This document shows, one piece after another, positions 4,940 to 6,940 of a DNA stretch of 6,940 nt. The translations under genes were made by a program, and so were the position numbers. The notes beneath the pieces are model-generated. The model was not told where the DNA came from, did no database searches, and saw nothing but the letters and a program-made list of their open reading frames with translations. The DNA is from Candidatus Zhuqueibacterota bacterium 4484_87 (lineage in GTDB: Bacteria > Zhuqueibacterota > Zhuqueibacteria > Thermofontimicrobiales > Thermofontimicrobiaceae). Positions within the stretch are counted from its first letter, which is position 1, and each line of letters opens with the position of its first letter. The DNA lies in the NCBI GenBank assembly GCA_002085355.1, contig NATN01000151.1, forward strand, positions 1 to 6,940, written 5' to 3'.

Positions 4940-6940
4940 ATGAAGAAAGTCGGAAGAACTATTTTCTTGCTCGGATTTTTTCTCTCCTCTCTTTTATTTG
5001 CTAAAATTAATGTCCAAACAGTTGATTTTTTGACGCAAATTGGCGTTGACAACAATGCTGCTGGTCCTGTTCTTACTTTGCTGGACGAAAAACGGGATCG
5101 CATCATCGTGGCAAATACATTGTCGTCAACACTGACAATCATTCAGGGAAAAACCGGTCAGGTGAAGAATATTCCCATAGGAGACCGCGCGTTGCAACAT
5201 CTCAAATCTGAGGCTATGACGCTGAATAATGCCACTGGCGATGTTTGTCTCATCGGGCAAAAGTGTTTTTTTATCGTATCACCCGATAAAAATTTGGCAG
5301 ATAGATTTGCAACAAAAAAACAATTTGAATCAATCGCTGTGGACGAGCAGACCGGCAACGTTTTTCTCGCCGGCAGGGAGAGCAAAGAAATTTGCTTCTA
5401 CGACGCTGCAAAAGACAAAATAACTGCCATTGAGTGGCTTGATTTTGAAGAGCAACTCAAAAATCTGAATGCCACGCCACCGCCACCGATCCGAAAAGTT
5501 GTTGCCGATAATAATTTGCATCAGATTGCTGCAATCGATGGTTTTACTTCTTCGTTGTATTTATTCGATGCTCGAGATGGTAAGTTGATTAAAAAGAGAA
5601 AAATAGACCTCACGTCTGGCGCTCGCTGGCATTTTGCCGGAATTAATCAGGAAACTCATTTTTTGTACATTGTGATTGAAACTGCGAAGCGAAATGTGGT
5701 AGAAGCAGGAAAAATTGATCTTGTTCGCGACAATGACTTGATTGTAAAGTTACCTGGAATGAGGGAAGGTGTAGGAATAAATTATAATCCGGTGCGGGAT
5801 GAAATTTATGTACCTTATGATAATGCTGCTTCTTTGCATGTTGTTGATTTTGCCAATGGGGGAGAGCTACATGAAATCTTACTGCCGACATTCGCCAATG
5901 ATGCGACAGCGATCGATTTGCAAAACGATTTAATTTATATTGCCAGTTGGGCGCATGGAGAAATTGATGTTGTTGATTTGCAACAGCGAAAATTAATCAA
6001 AAGAGTGCCGGGCTTGGGAATTATTCCACACATGTTTAACATGGTTTATCATCCGGGTACCGGCATGATTTACTTCCCTAAAGGCGCTACTGCTGTAAAT
6101 GGGACATTCGGTGCCGCAATTTGCACTTTTGATCCGAAAACGGAACAAATTGACAAAATTTACACTGGCTGGGCGCCGATTGATTTAATTGAATTGAAAA
6201 ATCGAAACAGTTTTCTAATTTTCAACAATGAGGATCAGTTCGCTGAAGTGAGCTATGACGGCAAAGTACGTTTTCATGATCTCCCGTTCGATTATCCGGT
6301 TTGTGCGATTTTAAATCCGCAACAGAATGTGTATTTATCTTATGGCCCTCATCAATCTTACTGGCCTGATGTCTATATCTGGGATTCAAAAGACGGAATT
6401 TTGACAATTGATAAAGATGACCTCCAATTTTACGATCGCCGCATCCCGCGTCAGGCGCAAAAAATGGTTTTTGACAAGAATGGTGCGCTCTATTTCACAC
6501 AAAACAATTGGGGCACGGAAGAGCAATTTTTAGGCAGAATTTTTGATGAAGTTCGATTGTTCAACATCGGGCAACGGCTGAAATTGGGAGATAAGGTCAC
6601 CCGCGAAACCTCTCAGCGGGTTTTGAAATATGATGCCGAACGAAATTGGCTTTATCTGGCGCGCGTCGGCGAGACTGACGGTGAGCCGGGAGTCCTGCAA
6701 ATTGTGAGTATTGATTCACAAAAAGTAATTCATCGTTTTGAAGTAGGCGAGGATCCAACAGATATCGTTTTTGATGGCACTAAAATTTATGTTGCAAACT
6801 TCGGCTCTAATTCCATTTCGGTGATAAATAAAAATAGTTTTGAAATTAGCAGCATCCAGGTCGGTAGTGAACCATTATTCATGAAGAAAATTAACGGGAA
6901 GATTTTTGTTATTTTGCACGGCGAAGATAGGCTGGTTGAA
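4940..6940 (+). CDS. Secreted YVTN/YncE-like beta-propeller protein, 3' end cut by window
   Basis: An unbroken frame of 667 codons from ATG 4940 reaches the window edge with no stop. Residues 1-21 (MKKVGRTIFLLGFF core, then LLFA) are a signal peptide with cleavage likely after Ala21, so the protein is exported. The rest shows repeated beta-propeller blade patterns of about 40-45 residues: RIIVANTLSSTLTII (54-68), YIASWAHGEIDVVDL (starting 333), and most clearly KIYVANFGSNSISVINK (starting 615), the YVTN/YncE signature. At this length two propellers, or one propeller plus extra domains, are possible; I cannot count blades reliably by eye. There is a close Cys pair, Cys103 and Cys109. Such proteins usually bind ligands or other proteins rather than catalyse. 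The gene follows the kinase in the same direction after 230 bases and has its own ribosome site and probable promoter. The fold class is likely; the function is unknown. Confidence 0.82.
   Translation, partial: MKKVGRTIFLLGFFLSSLLFAKINVQTVDFLTQIGVDNNAAGPVLTLLDEKRDRIIVANTLSSTLTIIQGKTGQVKNIPIGDRALQHLKSEAMTLNNATGDVCLIGQKCFFIVSPDKNLADRFATKKQFESIAVDEQTGNVFLAGRESKEICFYDAAKDKITAIEWLDFEEQLKNLNATPPPPIRKVVADNNLHQIAAIDGFTSSLYLFDARDGKLIKKRKIDLTSGARWHFAGINQETHFLYIVIETAKRNVVEAGKIDLVRDNDLIVKLPGMREGVGINYNPVRDEIYVPYDNAASLHVVDFANGGELHEILLPTFANDATAIDLQNDLIYIASWAHGEIDVVDLQQRKLIKRVPGLGIIPHMFNMVYHPGTGMIYFPKGATAVNGTFGAAICTFDPKTEQIDKIYTGWAPIDLIELKNRNSFLIFNNEDQFAEVSYDGKVRFHDLPFDYPVCAILNPQQNVYLSYGPHQSYWPDVYIWDSKDGILTIDKDDLQFYDRRIPRQAQKMVFDKNGALYFTQNNWGTEEQFLGRIFDEVRLFNIGQRLKLGDKVTRETSQRVLKYDAERNWLYLARVGETDGEPGVLQIVSIDSQKVIHRFEVGEDPTDIVFDGTKIYVANFGSNSISVINKNSFEISSIQVGSEPLFMKKINGKIFVILHGEDRLVE

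Noticed and set aside
4876..5142. 88-codon minus-strand frame over the propeller gene start
   Set aside because: It is antisense to the signal peptide, and its last residues come from the heptamer tandem repeat, a common source of false low-complexity frames.
5643..5891. 82-codon minus-strand frame within the propeller gene
   Set aside because: It is antisense to the continuous propeller frame, rich in His/Gln from reversed codons, and has no ribosome site.

Overview
The window looks like bacterial chromosome of moderate A+T richness from a Gram-negative-type (two-membrane) organism. It encodes a lipobox lipoprotein, two proteins with classical signal peptides and an OmpR/EnvZ-style two-component pair. 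The acidic 'CDKNTTSP' start of the mature lipoprotein, the large secreted beta-propeller and the multi-domain secreted esterase recall uncultured FCB-group bacteria (Calditrichota/KSB1-like). That placement is an impression from style, not a proof. No RNA gene, transposon, CRISPR array or phage gene was seen.

Layout: bases 1-1407 (minus strand) are the N-terminal 469 codons of a secreted esterase with the domain order signal peptide, chitobiase-C-terminal-like domain, BD-FAE-type alpha/beta hydrolase, and the start of another beta-sandwich. The gene runs off the left edge. Bases 1435-1462 form a strong minus-strand intrinsic terminator. Bases 1478-2260 (minus) encode an unknown 260-residue lipoprotein. 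Bases 2273-2635 are a divergent regulatory region with two 7+4+7 direct repeats of a TTGTTGC-like word. Bases 2647-3330 and 3333-4709 (plus) encode an OmpR-family response regulator and its HAMP/HisKA sensor kinase, two bases apart. After a 230-base gap with a 7-base tandem repeat and a possible promoter, bases 4940-6940 (plus) hold the first 667 codons of a secreted YVTN/YncE-like beta-propeller protein that continues past the right edge.

Working model (inference): the two-component system senses an envelope or extracellular condition and may control the divergent lipoprotein gene and its own operon through the paired direct repeats. The esterase and propeller would be exported neighbours, perhaps in the same regulon. 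The less ordinary points are the symmetrically placed 11-bp-period repeats, the kinase's ATP domain without a normal DxGxG G1 box, the terminator hairpin squeezed between lipoprotein and esterase genes, and the unusual domain order of the esterase. Nothing here by itself proves a new system.
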